Notes: generated by a model from the sequence alone, not told the origin. Shown: positions 1-7,271, numbered from the stretch's first letter. The stretch: DNA of 32,773 nt from a bacterium (GCA_016781505.1 JADDQF010000124.1:6909-39681); one strand, 5' to 3'. Translations and numbers: made by a program.

Positions 1-949
1 TTCCCGCAAGACCTGTTGTGCCTAAGCCTGAGGTTGAGCCAGTCGTAGCGCCGGATGTGCCCATGCCGCCGGTCGTGCCGGTATTGCCGAGTCCGGTGGT
101 CGTGCCCGTGCTGCCTAGCCCACTCGTCGTACCGGATGTGCCCATGCTTCCGGTGGTGCCAGTGCTGCCAAGGCCGCCGGTTGTGCCCGTGCTGCCCAGA
201 CCGCTTGAACCATAGGTTGCACCGCCGGTGGTCCCGATTGTGCCGGCGCCACCCATGCCGGTCGCGCCGCCGGTCGTGCCGCTGCCATAGGCTGTGCTGC
301 CACCATAGTTTGTGCTACCGCTGTAACCGCGGCCATAGTTCGTCGAGCCGCCCTGGTAGCCGCCGTACACTTGAGTACGTGTGGCGTTGCGTGAGGAGCG
401 GCTGGAGCTCTTAAGGAAGCGAGCGGCCGCCAACCCAAGTGCAAAGGCACCGCCCAGGAACAAGGTAGGCTGCCGGCGAGCGAAGCGCTCGAAATCGTCA
501 AGCAAATCGCCGACGTCGGTATGTTGCAGGTAGCCGGAGAAGCGCTCGAGCTGGTTTGCGGCGCTATCGACATAATCAGTTACGCCGGCCTGGTCTTGTT
601 GCCGCAGCTGCTGGCTGGTCTGGCGTAGCGCACCGGCTACGTTGTGCAGATTTGCAGCCGCGCGTCCTTTTTGATCCGACACGCGAGAAGCTACAACGCC
701 GCGCGCCTGGTCCGCAACCTGACCGACTTTTTGCTGCGCCTGGTCGGCAACCTGGCCGGCGGTTTGCCTGACCTGATCGACTGTGCCCTGGTTTCCCGAC
801 GTGCTGGATTGGTTGTACGAGCTGCCATACGAAGCACCTGGCGTAGTCGCTCCGCCGGTACTGCCTAAATCAACCGTTTCAAACCCGCTGCCGGAGCCTG
901 AAGCCGATGCCGAAAACTGGTCGCCGCTCGATGTGGGTCGTTGTGTCAT
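1..949 (-). CDS. Gly/Ser/Thr-repeat membrane-anchored stress-type protein (3' end cut by window)
   Basis: Function not established. The open frame runs from ATG at 949 to the window edge without a stop (316 codons visible). The start is supported by an AGGAAGG ribosome-binding site a few bases upstream. Residues about 1-55 are Ser/Gly-rich and disordered. Residues about 56-100 hold a near-repeat (GQVADQAQQK, GQVADQARG) typical of amphipathic LEA-like or YqjD/DUF883-style stress proteins. A single hydrophobic segment (PTLFLGGAFALGLAAARFL) follows the motif DLLDDFERFARRQ and probably anchors the protein in the membrane. After it comes a Tyr/Gly/Ser/Thr low-complexity tail that turns into a 9-residue repeat reaching the edge. 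Known relatives with this layout (amphipathic region, one TM, variable tail) are membrane-associated stress or nutrient-deprivation proteins; the specific role here is inference. Confidence 0.75.
   Translation of the reverse strand, partial: MTQRPTSSGDQFSASASGSGSGFETVDLGSTGGATTPGASYGSSYNQSSTSGNQGTVDQVRQTAGQVADQAQQKVGQVADQARGVVASRVSDQKGRAAANLHNVAGALRQTSQQLRQQDQAGVTDYVDSAANQLERFSGYLQHTDVGDLLDDFERFARRQPTLFLGGAFALGLAAARFLKSSSRSSRNATRTQVYGGYQGGSTNYGRGYSGSTNYGGSTAYGSGTTGGATGMGGAGTIGTTGGATYGSSGLGSTGTTGGLGSTGTTGSMGTSGTTSGLGSTGTTTGLGNTGTTGGMGTSGATTGSTSGLGTTGLAG
41..202 (-). repeat. 27-bp tandem repeat coding for nonapeptide GLGSTGTTG
   Basis: Six degenerate 27-bp units in frame inside the truncated gene encode GLGSTGTTG, GLGSTGTTG, SMGTSGTTS, GLGSTGTTT, GLGNTGTTG and GMGTSGATT. 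Variation is mostly single substitutions, so this is an in-frame protein repeat that could expand or contract without frameshift. The array probably continues past the window edge, since a partial unit (GLGTTGLAG) follows a short GSTS break. Confidence 0.85.
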
Positions 950-1205
950 AGTAGCCTTCCTCCATCAAATCCTTGCCACACGGCCTCCCGGTGGCTGTGT
1001 AGCAACATGCCGCATGAGTTCTGAAGCCCGTTTGATGCAACAACTGTGCCACGCAGCTTCGCAATGCCCTGTCCATAATGTTCTATCCATGATGGCATAT
1101 TGAAGGTGCCAACCAAGCTGCCTTGCATGACCGCATACCCTAAAAACTCCCTGGCAAATGCCAGAAAGTTGTTCGCACGTCTATGTTCAGGCAGTGGATT
1201 TGAGC

Positions 1206-2447
1206 CTACAGCGGTGAGCGTGGGGGCTCCGCAATGTACCTGGGCCGAGCCAATGCCAGCGGCGCGTACCAGGCAAGCGCGAGGGCTGTGGCTAAGGCAA
1301 CCGCGGCAAAGGCGGTCGTGTAGGCAATGGGTGGATACTGGCCGAGCGCATCTCGTGGCCAAGCTCCGACGATTACGCCCATCCACCACTGGATCAGCGC
1401 AGTGCCGGCGAAGCCAAACAAGTTAACCGCCGTAACAGCTCGGCCGCTCATATACGGGGGAAATAAGGCGCGAATTTGAGCCAGCAGCACAATGTTGAAG
1501 GCTCCAGCGAAACCAAAGGCAATGAAGATGCCGTAGCGTAGCGCCAACGGCAGCTGGCCAGACAGCACAAAGCTGAGCTGACAAACCAGAAAGACCAGCA
1601 TACCCACGAACACGGCCCGCTGCGAGCCAAAGCGATCCGCGAGCCACCCGCACGCAAAGTAGCCGCCGACAACACCGCCACCCATCGCCAGCAACAAATT
1701 GCCGGCCGCGATCGGGGAAAATCCCAGCACATCGATCAAATACGGCCCGCCCCACAAGCCCTGCACGGCCTGCGCCGTGCCCAACAAAAAGAAATTCAGC
1801 GGAGCGATGCGCCAAAAGCGGATATCACGCATGATGTGCCCTAAGCTACCTGTCTGCTGGCCTGCTCCCGCCTGAGTTACACCCGGAGGGGTATTGCGCG
1901 TCCAAACCACAATCGCCAGAGCGCTCAGCAAGGTGAGCGGCGCCGCGCCAAGAAAAATTGCGCGCCAGCCGATGAGCTCGTTCAGCCAGGCCAGGGGTGT
2001 TGCGGCGGCCAAGCCGCCCGATGCGCCGATCCCGACCATGAAGCCCGAGATCGTGGCAACGTGCTGCTGGGGATACCATTGGCCAAATGCCTTAAACGCG
2101 CCCATCAGCACGCCCGCCATACCCAAGCCAATCAGCGCGCGGCCTAGCGCCAGCATCGTAAACGATTGAGCCGCAGCAAAAAGGAGGCACCCGCACACAG
2201 TTGCCAGCATCAGGCTAGGCGTTACCCACCGCGAGCCGTAGCGATCAAGCGCCGCGCCAAGTGGCAGCTGAATTAATGCGAAACTGGCGTAAAACAAGCT
2301 GGTCATCAGGCCCAACTGCGCGGCAGTCAGGCCGAGATCGCGTGAAAGATCGCCCGCAATAACTGCATTGGCCGAGCGGAAAAAGTACGACAAAAAGTAG
2401 GCCAGGGCAAAAGTCGTAAACAGCGTGACCCGCGGCGAAATCGCCAT
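1206..2447 (-). CDS. Major facilitator superfamily (MFS) transporter
   Basis: 413-residue polytopic membrane protein with about 12 hydrophobic segments, the usual length and layout for MFS. The first half shows the family's loop 2-3 motif in the form LPLGAALDRYGSR, following FLSYFFRSANAVIAGDLSRDLGLTAAQ, a style seen in organic-anion/sugar-acid MFS carriers. ATG 2447 is chosen because GGGAG lies eight bases upstream; the longest frame would start at 2522 and overlap the end of the upstream cytochrome gene. It is the last gene of a minus-strand set with a cytochrome c and a PQQ-dehydrogenase-like protein 61 bases upstream. It may import or export a substrate or product of that oxidation, but no specificity can be read from the sequence. 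Confidence 0.88.
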   Translation of the reverse strand: MAISPRVTLFTTFALAYFLSYFFRSANAVIAGDLSRDLGLTAAQLGLMTSLFYASFALIQLPLGAALDRYGSRWVTPSLMLATVCGCLLFAAAQSFTMLALGRALIGLGMAGVLMGAFKAFGQWYPQQHVATISGFMVGIGASGGLAAATPLAWLNELIGWRAIFLGAAPLTLLSALAIVVWTRNTPPGVTQAGAGQQTGSLGHIMRDIRFWRIAPLNFFLLGTAQAVQGLWGGPYLIDVLGFSPIAAGNLLLAMGGGVVGGYFACGWLADRFGSQRAVFVGMLVFLVCQLSFVLSGQLPLALRYGIFIAFGFAGAFNIVLLAQIRALFPPYMSGRAVTAVNLFGFAGTALIQWWMGVIVGAWPRDALGQYPPIAYTTAFAAVALATALALAWYAPLALARPRYIAEPPRSPL

Positions 2448-2508
2448 CAATGCCGCTCCCTTGCGTTTGTGCTTGCTCACATACCCCGCTTCGCGTTGCC
2501 GCCGGTGG

Positions 2509-2913
2509 CTAATCCTGCCCACTTCGGAGTGTCAGCATGTACGCAACCAGATCATTGATCTGATCGTTGGTGAGCAGCTGTCCATAGGTGCGCGGATGAA
2601 TACCCTCTTGAAAGCCTGCGGCTAAGTAGGTATCCGGCTCAACTACCGAAGCGCGCAAATAGTCCGCGGCGGATTGTGCCGCAACTGTTGTCGCGGCCCG
2701 GTTGCCGACGTTGGACAGGTTCGGGCCGATCGCGGGCGGCTCGCCCGGCGTAACGGAGTGGCAGCCAATGCACGGTGTTGCGTCGCCTCCAGCCATCAAA
2801 AGCTCACCATGAAAGAGCTGTTGACCCTGCCCGGCATCACCACGCGGCGTTGTTCCGCCACACCCGATCAACAGGAGCAGGCCCGTCAGCCAAAACGTTG
2901 CACGGATACGCAT
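2509..2913 (-). CDS. Lipoprotein c-type cytochrome with CIGCH haem site
   Basis: 134-residue mono-haem cytochrome c, probably an electron acceptor on the outer face of the membrane. Residues 1-18 are a lipoprotein signal peptide (MRIRATFWLTGLLLLIGC) with lipobox Cys18. The haem-attachment motif is C48-I-G-C51-H52, followed by the class I-like IGPNLSNVG and the C-terminal helix DQINDLVAYMLTLR. In the segment that normally carries the distal methionine ligand (family pattern GxMPxxY) the sequence reads GIHPRTYGQ, with His106 in place of Met; Met126 is the nearest other candidate. The start at 2913 overlaps the stop of the upstream dehydrogenase-like gene (TAATG), which indicates translational coupling and supports a functional pair. 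The frame extends upstream but that part is a shadow of the dehydrogenase gene. Confidence 0.9.
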   Translation of the reverse strand: MRIRATFWLTGLLLLIGCGGTTPRGDAGQGQQLFHGELLMAGGDATPCIGCHSVTPGEPPAIGPNLSNVGNRAATTVAAQSAADYLRASVVEPDTYLAAGFQEGIHPRTYGQLLTNDQINDLVAYMLTLRSGQD

Positions 2914-4331
2914 TAGTTCCGCTGTCCGAGGTCTTTGTTGGCATTGTAGGTGATCCGGTATACCGCGCTGGTGCCGAAATCGGCCACATACAAGTTGCCG
3001 TCCGGCCCGGTGAGCACATCGATCGGATACAAAAAGCCGCTGCCGAAGGTGCTGGTGCGGCTCAAAAACTCGCCGCCGCTGGTCTCCGCGACCTCGACAT
3101 GCGCTACCTCTCCCCGGGCCCACAGCGCGATAAAGGCGCTGTCCCGGTAGTTGACGGGAAAGGTCGCACCGTTATAGAACGTCACACCCGTAGGCGCTGA
3201 GTGGGGCGGAAAGTTGGCCAATGCGCCGCGTGTGCCGCCGTTGTCGGGCGGATCGCCGAAAAAGTAAGGAAAGCCGTAGTGCTCGCCTTCCACGATGTGG
3301 TTGAACTCGTCAGGATAGTCTTCGCCTGCAACTCCCCCACTGGGACTATTGTCGCCCGCAAACAGGTCGCCGCTGGCACTGAACGCAACGTCGAAGCTGT
3401 TGCCCAAGCCACGCGCAAAGACTTGGAGATCGCTTCCGTCGGGATTAATCGAAAGGATGGCGGCGGCATGTTCTTCGCGCTCAACCTGGCCATCGGTTGT
3501 GCTGCCAACGCCAAAGTACAGCCGTCCATCCGGCCCAAATGCCAGGCCATTGTTGGAGTGCGGCATCAGCACCATCGAGGGCAACCCGTCAACTACCAGC
3601 CGGCGTTGATCGGCTTGGCCATCGCCATTGCTGTCGCGCAACGCCTCGATTTTGCCCGAGCTCGCCGCGTACAGCTCGTCGTCGCGCCAGGCTAGCCCGA
3701 CCAGCAGGCGAAACCCGTCAGCCCAGCCCTTCATGCTTTCGGCTTGGCCATTTTGATCCCCATCGGCTGCGGCCCAGATCGCGCCACTAATATCCCCGAT
3801 ATACAAGGTTCCATCCGGTGCAAAGGTGATGGTCGTGGGATTATCCATCGTGCCTTGAACAAATACCGTCGATTCAAAGCCGGAGTTAAGGGTAATTTGG
3901 CGCTTAAGGGGATCCCGCTCACGTTCACGTAGGGGTAAGCTGATCCGCATCATGCCGTACATGCCCAAAGCCGACACAACCGGTAAAGCCAGCAACAGGC
4001 CAGCCGCAGCCCTCCGCCCACGCGCTCGCGGCAAAGCTTGGCCAAGCCAATGTCTGCCAACATATACCGCCGCAGCGGCACCACCGATCGCGGCAAGGCT
4101 CAGCAGGGCTTGAGTTAGCAGCGCTCGCAGCGGCACACGGATCAGCGGCTCGCCAATGCCAAACGGCACGGTCGACAGGGCAATCTGGGCTGCCAGCAGG
4201 AGCACCGCCTCGACAACCAGAATTCCGCCGACCAGCCGCCAGCCATTGCGCTTGCGGAGCAGCTGCACTCCGACCACGCCGAGGCTCACATACAGGGTTA
4301 ATGCAACCAGCGTAGCAGCGGTCAACACCAT
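2913..4331 (-). CDS. Membrane-anchored PQQ-dependent sugar dehydrogenase-like beta-propeller
   Basis: 472 residues. About residues 1-135 hold four hydrophobic segments; the rest is a soluble beta-propeller of the glucose/sorbosone dehydrogenase (GSDH, PQQ-dependent) type. Visible family features are TTITFAPDGTLYIGD, HSNNGLAFGPDGRLYFGVGS with its His, ILSINPDGSDLQVFARGLGNSFD, GEHYGFPYFFGDPP and the last-blade motif PIDVLTGPDGNLYVADF. Two Asp/Asn/Gly-rich loops (DGDQNGQAE, DSNGDGQAD) look like calcium sites. The family oxidises sugars or aldehydes using PQQ and passes electrons on; a cytochrome c is encoded immediately downstream with a one-base stop/start overlap. The four-helix N-terminal membrane domain is unusual, since many relatives are periplasmic or soluble. 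Substrate unknown, and true PQQ binding is not proven. Confidence 0.82.
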   Translation of the reverse strand: MVLTAATLVALTLYVSLGVVGVQLLRKRNGWRLVGGILVVEAVLLLAAQIALSTVPFGIGEPLIRVPLRALLTQALLSLAAIGGAAAAVYVGRHWLGQALPRARGRRAAAGLLLALPVVSALGMYGMMRISLPLRERERDPLKRQITLNSGFESTVFVQGTMDNPTTITFAPDGTLYIGDISGAIWAAADGDQNGQAESMKGWADGFRLLVGLAWRDDELYAASSGKIEALRDSNGDGQADQRRLVVDGLPSMVLMPHSNNGLAFGPDGRLYFGVGSTTDGQVEREEHAAAILSINPDGSDLQVFARGLGNSFDVAFSASGDLFAGDNSPSGGVAGEDYPDEFNHIVEGEHYGFPYFFGDPPDNGGTRGALANFPPHSAPTGVTFYNGATFPVNYRDSAFIALWARGEVAHVEVAETSGGEFLSRTSTFGSGFLYPIDVLTGPDGNLYVADFGTSAVYRITYNANKDLGQRN

Positions 4332-4384
4332 CCGACACGTTCTCCATCGTAACAGGCCGTTGCGGCCCCTCGCCTGCGCGTAAA

Positions 4385-4390
4385 ATTATA
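4385..4390 (-). promoter_or_regulatory. -10 box (TATAAT) for the dehydrogenase-cytochrome-MFS operon
   Basis: On the minus strand a perfect TATAAT lies about 55 bases before ATG 4331, preceded by CTG. No good -35 is visible at 16-18 bases. The predicted leader contains a small hairpin (GGCCG-CAA-CGGCC, 4355-4367). No strong ribosome-binding site precedes the ATG. Confidence 0.5.
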
Positions 4391-4472
4391 CAGGATCTGG
4401 TAGGCTGAAGCTGGCTTTGCTTTCCACGCCGATCGTGCAGCAGGGCTGCGTGGTACAGCTAGCCCCCGGCGT

Positions 4473-4490
4473 GGGTATAATGGGTATAAT
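4473..4490 (+). promoter_or_regulatory. Duplicated -10 element (GGGTATAAT twice)
   Basis: The nine bases GGGTATAAT occur twice back to back, giving two perfect TATAAT boxes (4476-4481 and 4485-4490) about 50 bases before the ATG of the small gene at 4541. No convincing -35 is seen for either. The two boxes could give two start sites nine bases apart. Confidence 0.55.
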
Positions 4491-4540
4491 GGAGCAGCGT
4501 GCCATCGGGGCGTACACCCTTGACAACCGGGAGAATTGCA

Positions 4541-4837
4541 ATGGATTACCGCACAGCTTCAATGGATCAACTGCGTACGGAGCGCGTACGTCTCGCCAAC
4601 ATGCTGCACGTCTTCCAGCAACGGCGCGACTCGTCGGTCGCGAATCGGGGTGGTCGTGACGCAGGCTACCGCCGCAACGCCACAACGCATCAGCAAGATC
4701 GTGAGTTGCAGCGGCTTTCCAGGCAGTTGGCTGATCTGGATGCCGAGCTGGTGCGGCGTGACGAGCGCGCCAAAACTGAGCAGGCAGCGGCGAACACAAC
4801 GCCCCCCACAACCAGCCAGACCACCAGCGACGCTTAA
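4541..4837 (+). CDS. Small charged coiled-coil protein, function unknown
   Basis: 98 residues, hydrophilic, no signal peptide or membrane segment. ATG 4541 is preferred over the upstream in-frame codon at 4499 because a GGGAG ribosome-binding site lies just before it. Residues about 8-27 (DQLRTERVRLANMLHVFQQR) and 53-80 (RELQRLSRQLADLDAELVRR) look like two helices with heptad-like Leu spacing, separated by an Arg/Gly-rich linker. The tail is Thr/Pro/Ser-rich. A double -10 element precedes it, so it is probably its own transcription unit. It converges on the small minus-strand gene at 4845, leaving only seven bases between stops. No family recognised. Confidence 0.7.
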   Translation: MDYRTASMDQLRTERVRLANMLHVFQQRRDSSVANRGGRDAGYRRNATTHQQDRELQRLSRQLADLDAELVRRDERAKTEQAAANTTPPTTSQTTSDA

Positions 4838-4844
4838 CCCATGA

Positions 4845-5078
4845 TCAGGTCCGGCGCGGGCGGCTGTACACGGTTTCGCCGCCCTCGGGACGAACCTTTT
4901 CGATCTCGCCTTGGTAGGCCAGCGCTTCTGCGCCGAGCTTTGCATCGTCCTCGGCGCAGCCCAGCTCCTGCGCCAGCTGGCCAATCGTATATTGCTCGTT
5001 TGGATGAGCTTGCAGAAATGCTAACAGCCGCTGCGCCTCGGGGCTGAGCTCCTTGCTTGAATGTGGAATTCCTGACAC
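4845..5078 (-). CDS. Small winged-helix-like protein
   Basis: 77 residues. The start is GTG at 5078, chosen for a GGAGG ribosome-binding site six bases upstream. Residues about 11-60 (LSPEAQRLLAFLQAHPNEQYTIGQLAQELGC followed by AEALAYQGEIEKVRPEGGETVYSR) have the pattern of a winged helix-turn-helix: helix, turn, recognition helix, then a beta-wing ending in VYSRP. This suggests DNA or RNA binding, perhaps as a small transcription regulator. The divergently oriented rRNA methyltransferase starts 95 bases away, so the two may share a control region. Regulatory target unknown. Confidence 0.72.
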   Translation of the reverse strand: MSGIPHSSKELSPEAQRLLAFLQAHPNEQYTIGQLAQELGCAEDDAKLGAEALAYQGEIEKVRPEGGETVYSRPRRT

Positions 5079-5137
5079 TAGGCACCTCCGGGAGCGATCA
5101 ACACGTGGAGCGGAAACAGCACACCCTATGCCAGTGC

Positions 5138-5166
5138 TTGACCTGCCCCTTGACCCGTGCTACAGT
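5138..5166 (+). promoter_or_regulatory. Sigma70-type promoter giving a leaderless mRNA for the rRNA methyltransferase
   Basis: TTGACC (5138-5143), a 17-base spacer and TACAGT (5161-5166) form a good promoter. Only six bases separate the -10 from ATG 5173, so transcription should start at or within a base of the A of the start codon. There is no ribosome-binding site, which fits leaderless translation. Confidence 0.65.
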
Positions 5167-5172
5167 CCGCCC

Positions 5173-6375
5173 ATGGCCTTTCATCTGACCCTTAAGCCCG
5201 GACGTGAACGTTCGGTGGTTCAACGTCATCCGTGGTTGTTCGAGAGCGCGATCGGCAACCTAAGCGCGCAGCCGCCCGATGGTGCGGTGGTGGACGTTCG
5301 CGGCAGCGACGGCACGTGGCTCGCTCGTGGTACCTGGAGCGGCAAGTCCCAAATTCGGGTGCGCCTGTGGACCTGGAACATCGAGGAGCACATCGACGCC
5401 GGCCTGATCCAGCAGCGCATTGCCACGGCGATTGCCGGGCGGCAAGCAATCGCGGCAGATGCGGGGACTACCGCCTACCGCCTTGTTTTTTCCGAGTCCG
5501 ACGGCTTACCAGGCGTGATCGCGGATCGCTACGGCGATTTTGTGGTGGTGCAGCTTTCTACCATCGGCGCCGCCCTCCGTGCGCAAGCGATTGTGGAAGC
5601 GCTCGTTGCCCAGCTTGCCCCCCGGGGCATTTATGAGCGCTCGGATGCCGAGGTGCGGGCCAAGGAAGGGCTGGAGCCAGCTGAGCGGCTGCTCTGGGGC
5701 GAGGGCGTGGATGGCCCAATCGAAATTCTTGAGAATGGCCAACGCTATAGCATCGATCTGGTCGGCGGACATAAGACCGGAGCCTACCTGGACCAACGGA
5801 CCAACCGGCGACGAGTGGCGGCGTATTGCGCAGGCGCGGATGTGTTGTCGTGCTTTTCCTACACCGGCGGCTTTGAGCTGGAAGCGGCTGCTGCGGGAGC
5901 GCAGCATATTACTGCCATCGATAGCTCGGCCGAGGTGCTGGCGCTTGCCGCCGAAAACGCCCGCCGCAATGGTGTCACGACGCCGATTGAGCACGTTACG
6001 GGCAATGTGTTCGGTGAGCTGCGCCGCTTTCGCGCCGAGGGCCGCACCTTTGACGTTATTGTGCTGGATCCGCCGAAGTTCGTGCATAGCCGCAACCAGA
6101 TCGACCGGGCGACGCGTGGCTACAAGGACATTAATCTGCTGGCAATGCAGCTGCTACGGCCCGGCGGTATTTTGGCAACTTTTAGCTGTTCCGGCCTGGT
6201 GTCGGCGGACCTGTTTCAAAAGGTTGTGTTTGGCGCCGCCGTCGATGCCAAGCGCGATGTTCAGATTCTGGAGCGTCTGACGCAAGCGCCCGATCACCCC
6301 GTGCTGCTCACGTTCCCTGAGGCTGAGTATCTGAAGGGATTGCTGTGCCGCGTAGCTGGCTCGACAAGCGACTAG
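5173..6375 (+). CDS. rlmI: 23S rRNA (cytosine-C5) methyltransferase, RlmI family
   Basis: 400 residues, close to the usual length of RlmI/YccW. Residues 1-75 form the N-terminal PUA-like RNA-binding domain (FHLTLKPGRERSVVQRHPWLF). Family signatures follow: SESDGLPGVIADRYGDF (107-123), GHKTGAYLDQRTNR (199-212), the SAM-binding loop LSCFSYTGGFELEA (225-238) and the catalytic motif LDPPKF (298-303). SCSGLV (338-343) carries Cys339, the conserved cysteine of this family. It should methylate a cytosine of 23S rRNA in the cytoplasm; the exact position is taken from the family, not from this sequence. ATG 5173 is chosen because homologous proteins begin at this point and a promoter fits exactly before it. 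ATG 5128 is an in-frame alternative. Confidence 0.88.
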   Translation: MAFHLTLKPGRERSVVQRHPWLFESAIGNLSAQPPDGAVVDVRGSDGTWLARGTWSGKSQIRVRLWTWNIEEHIDAGLIQQRIATAIAGRQAIAADAGTTAYRLVFSESDGLPGVIADRYGDFVVVQLSTIGAALRAQAIVEALVAQLAPRGIYERSDAEVRAKEGLEPAERLLWGEGVDGPIEILENGQRYSIDLVGGHKTGAYLDQRTNRRRVAAYCAGADVLSCFSYTGGFELEAAAAGAQHITAIDSSAEVLALAAENARRNGVTTPIEHVTGNVFGELRRFRAEGRTFDVIVLDPPKFVHSRNQIDRATRGYKDINLLAMQLLRPGGILATFSCSGLVSADLFQKVVFGAAVDAKRDVQILERLTQAPDHPVLLTFPEAEYLKGLLCRVAGSTSD

Positions 6376-6455
6376 GAGGACGCAGTTTCGGAGTCGCCGG
6401 TTGTTTAGAGCTGATTTTGTATCGCTAATGTGGCTTGCACAGGAATTGCCCATAG

Positions 6456-6490
6456 TTTGCATTGATTAAATGCAAAAACCATGCTATACT
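6456..6490 (+). promoter_or_regulatory. Promoter overlapped by a perfect inverted-repeat operator
   Basis: TTGATT (6462-6467), 17 bases, then TATACT (6485-6490) with an extended TGC before it form a plausible promoter. The -35 sits inside a perfect palindrome, TTTGCATT-GATTA-AATGCAAA (6456-6476), placed where a repressor would block it. The predicted start (about 6497) is the first base of the long hairpin that follows. No convincing downstream gene lies on this strand before the antisense gene at 6624. Confidence 0.55.
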
Positions 6491-6496
6491 ACAGAT

Positions 6497-6541
6497 TAAT
6501 GGCTCAGGTAGATGCTGCGGGGGCATCTGCTTGAGCCATTA
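6497..6541 (+). other. 45-nt strong hairpin, candidate small RNA or terminator
   Basis: TAATGGCTCA pairs perfectly with TGAGCCATTA. The inner AGATGC pairs with GCATCT, and the three bases between can pair in RNA (G-U, G-C, U-G), giving a roughly 19-bp stem with a seven-base loop. No U-run follows on either strand, so it is not a textbook intrinsic terminator. It lies 83 bases beyond the stop of the minus-strand stress gene and starts where the plus-strand promoter predicts the transcript start. Confidence 0.5.
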
Positions 6542-6623
6542 GCTTGTTCAGCTCAACGCTGCGCCATTATTGGCGGTCAGAAGCGCTGTTGATCGTGTTG
6601 GTACCGACTATCGACGGGCAGTG

Positions 6624-7178
6624 TTACTTAACGGGTTGCTGCGGGAAAACATCGATCTCGTCCGCCTGGTGCAGTGCCAGAACCTCGCGGCTCGTCATGA
6701 CTTGCTGTGCATTTGCCGCGGAAATGGCGACCACCACTTCGCCCGCCGCGATGGCTGACCCATAGCGGTCACTCCGTTCCTCGGGCAGCCCCAGCCCGCC
6801 GAAGTGTACCGCTCGCTCGCCGGCAGCGGAACCAAGTGCGGCTCCGCCCAGTGTGGTCGCCAGCACGCCGACGCCGAAGAGTGGGCCAAGGCCAGGAATA
6901 GAAAACATGGCCAACCCACCTAACAGCCCGGCCAAACCGCCGACGGTGCCTCCCAACGCAACCGCGGTGCCAGTCGCCTCCGCCTCTCGATCCATAGCCA
7001 CGGCCTCGGTCGGCGTAATTGAAACATCGTCATGCCGCAGCAAGACCGATAGCTGATCGTTGGCGAAGCCCTGCTGCTGAAGGGCTTGGACCGCTGCATG
7101 CGCCCGCTCCTGCTCCGCAAAAATTGCCATCACTAGCTGTGGCTGGTTTGGCTCAGGGATCATCGGCGTTGTATCCAT
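6624..7178 (-). CDS. YflT-like general stress protein with glycine-rich membrane segment
   Basis: 184 residues, preceded by an excellent ribosome-binding site (AAGGAGG) before ATG 7178. Residues about 15-50 (LVMAIFAEQERAHAAVQALQQQGFANDQLSVLLR) match the N-terminal fold of the heat-induced YflT / general stress protein 17M domain, in which a sensor-like alpha/beta unit precedes a Gly/Ala-rich hydrophobic stretch. That stretch (about 70-118; GGTVGGLAGLLGGLAMFSIPGLGPLFGVGVL) could form a membrane hairpin. The C-terminal part returns to a soluble beta-alpha unit (GEVVVAISAANAQQVMTSREVL). The family is associated with general stress responses, with no known biochemical activity. It is divergent from the nuclease gene at 7293, with about 115 bases between starts. 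Confidence 0.78.
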   Translation of the reverse strand: MDTTPMIPEPNQPQLVMAIFAEQERAHAAVQALQQQGFANDQLSVLLRHDDVSITPTEAVAMDREAEATGTAVALGGTVGGLAGLLGGLAMFSIPGLGPLFGVGVLATTLGGAALGSAAGERAVHFGGLGLPEERSDRYGSAIAAGEVVVAISAANAQQVMTSREVLALHQADEIDVFPQQPVK

Positions 7179-7242
7179 ATGTTTGTTCCTCCTTAATTTC
7201 GCTTGTTGCTTAAAGCAGCGCGGGCAAGGAATATGCCGCGCA

Positions 7243-7271
7243 TTGTGTTGCGCTTGTCAGCCGTGTATAAT
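7243..7271 (+). promoter_or_regulatory. Promoter of the nuclease-peptidase operon
   Basis: TTGTGT (7243-7248), a 17-base spacer and a perfect TATAAT (7266-7271). The expected start near 7278 gives a leader of about 15 bases that contains AGGGA just before ATG 7293. Confidence 0.65.

Noticed and set aside
41-202. Regular repeats that could suggest a CRISPR array.
   Set aside because: Units of 27 bp are contiguous, degenerate and in frame within a coding sequence, with no unique spacers.
946-1128. 60-codon minus-strand open frame (ATG 1128) whose TGA overlaps the ATG of the truncated gene at 949.
   Set aside because: The overlap is suggestive of coupling, but codon use (ATA, AGG, CTA, repeated TCA) is unlike the neighbours, no good ribosome-binding site precedes it, and the frame simply continues as a shadow of the MFS gene upstream. 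The 256-base gap 950-1205 is treated as non-coding.
6544-6765. Plus-strand 73-codon frame after the 6497-6541 hairpin.
   Set aside because: It starts with TTG without a ribosome-binding site and runs mostly antisense to the stress gene at 6624. No protein-like pattern.
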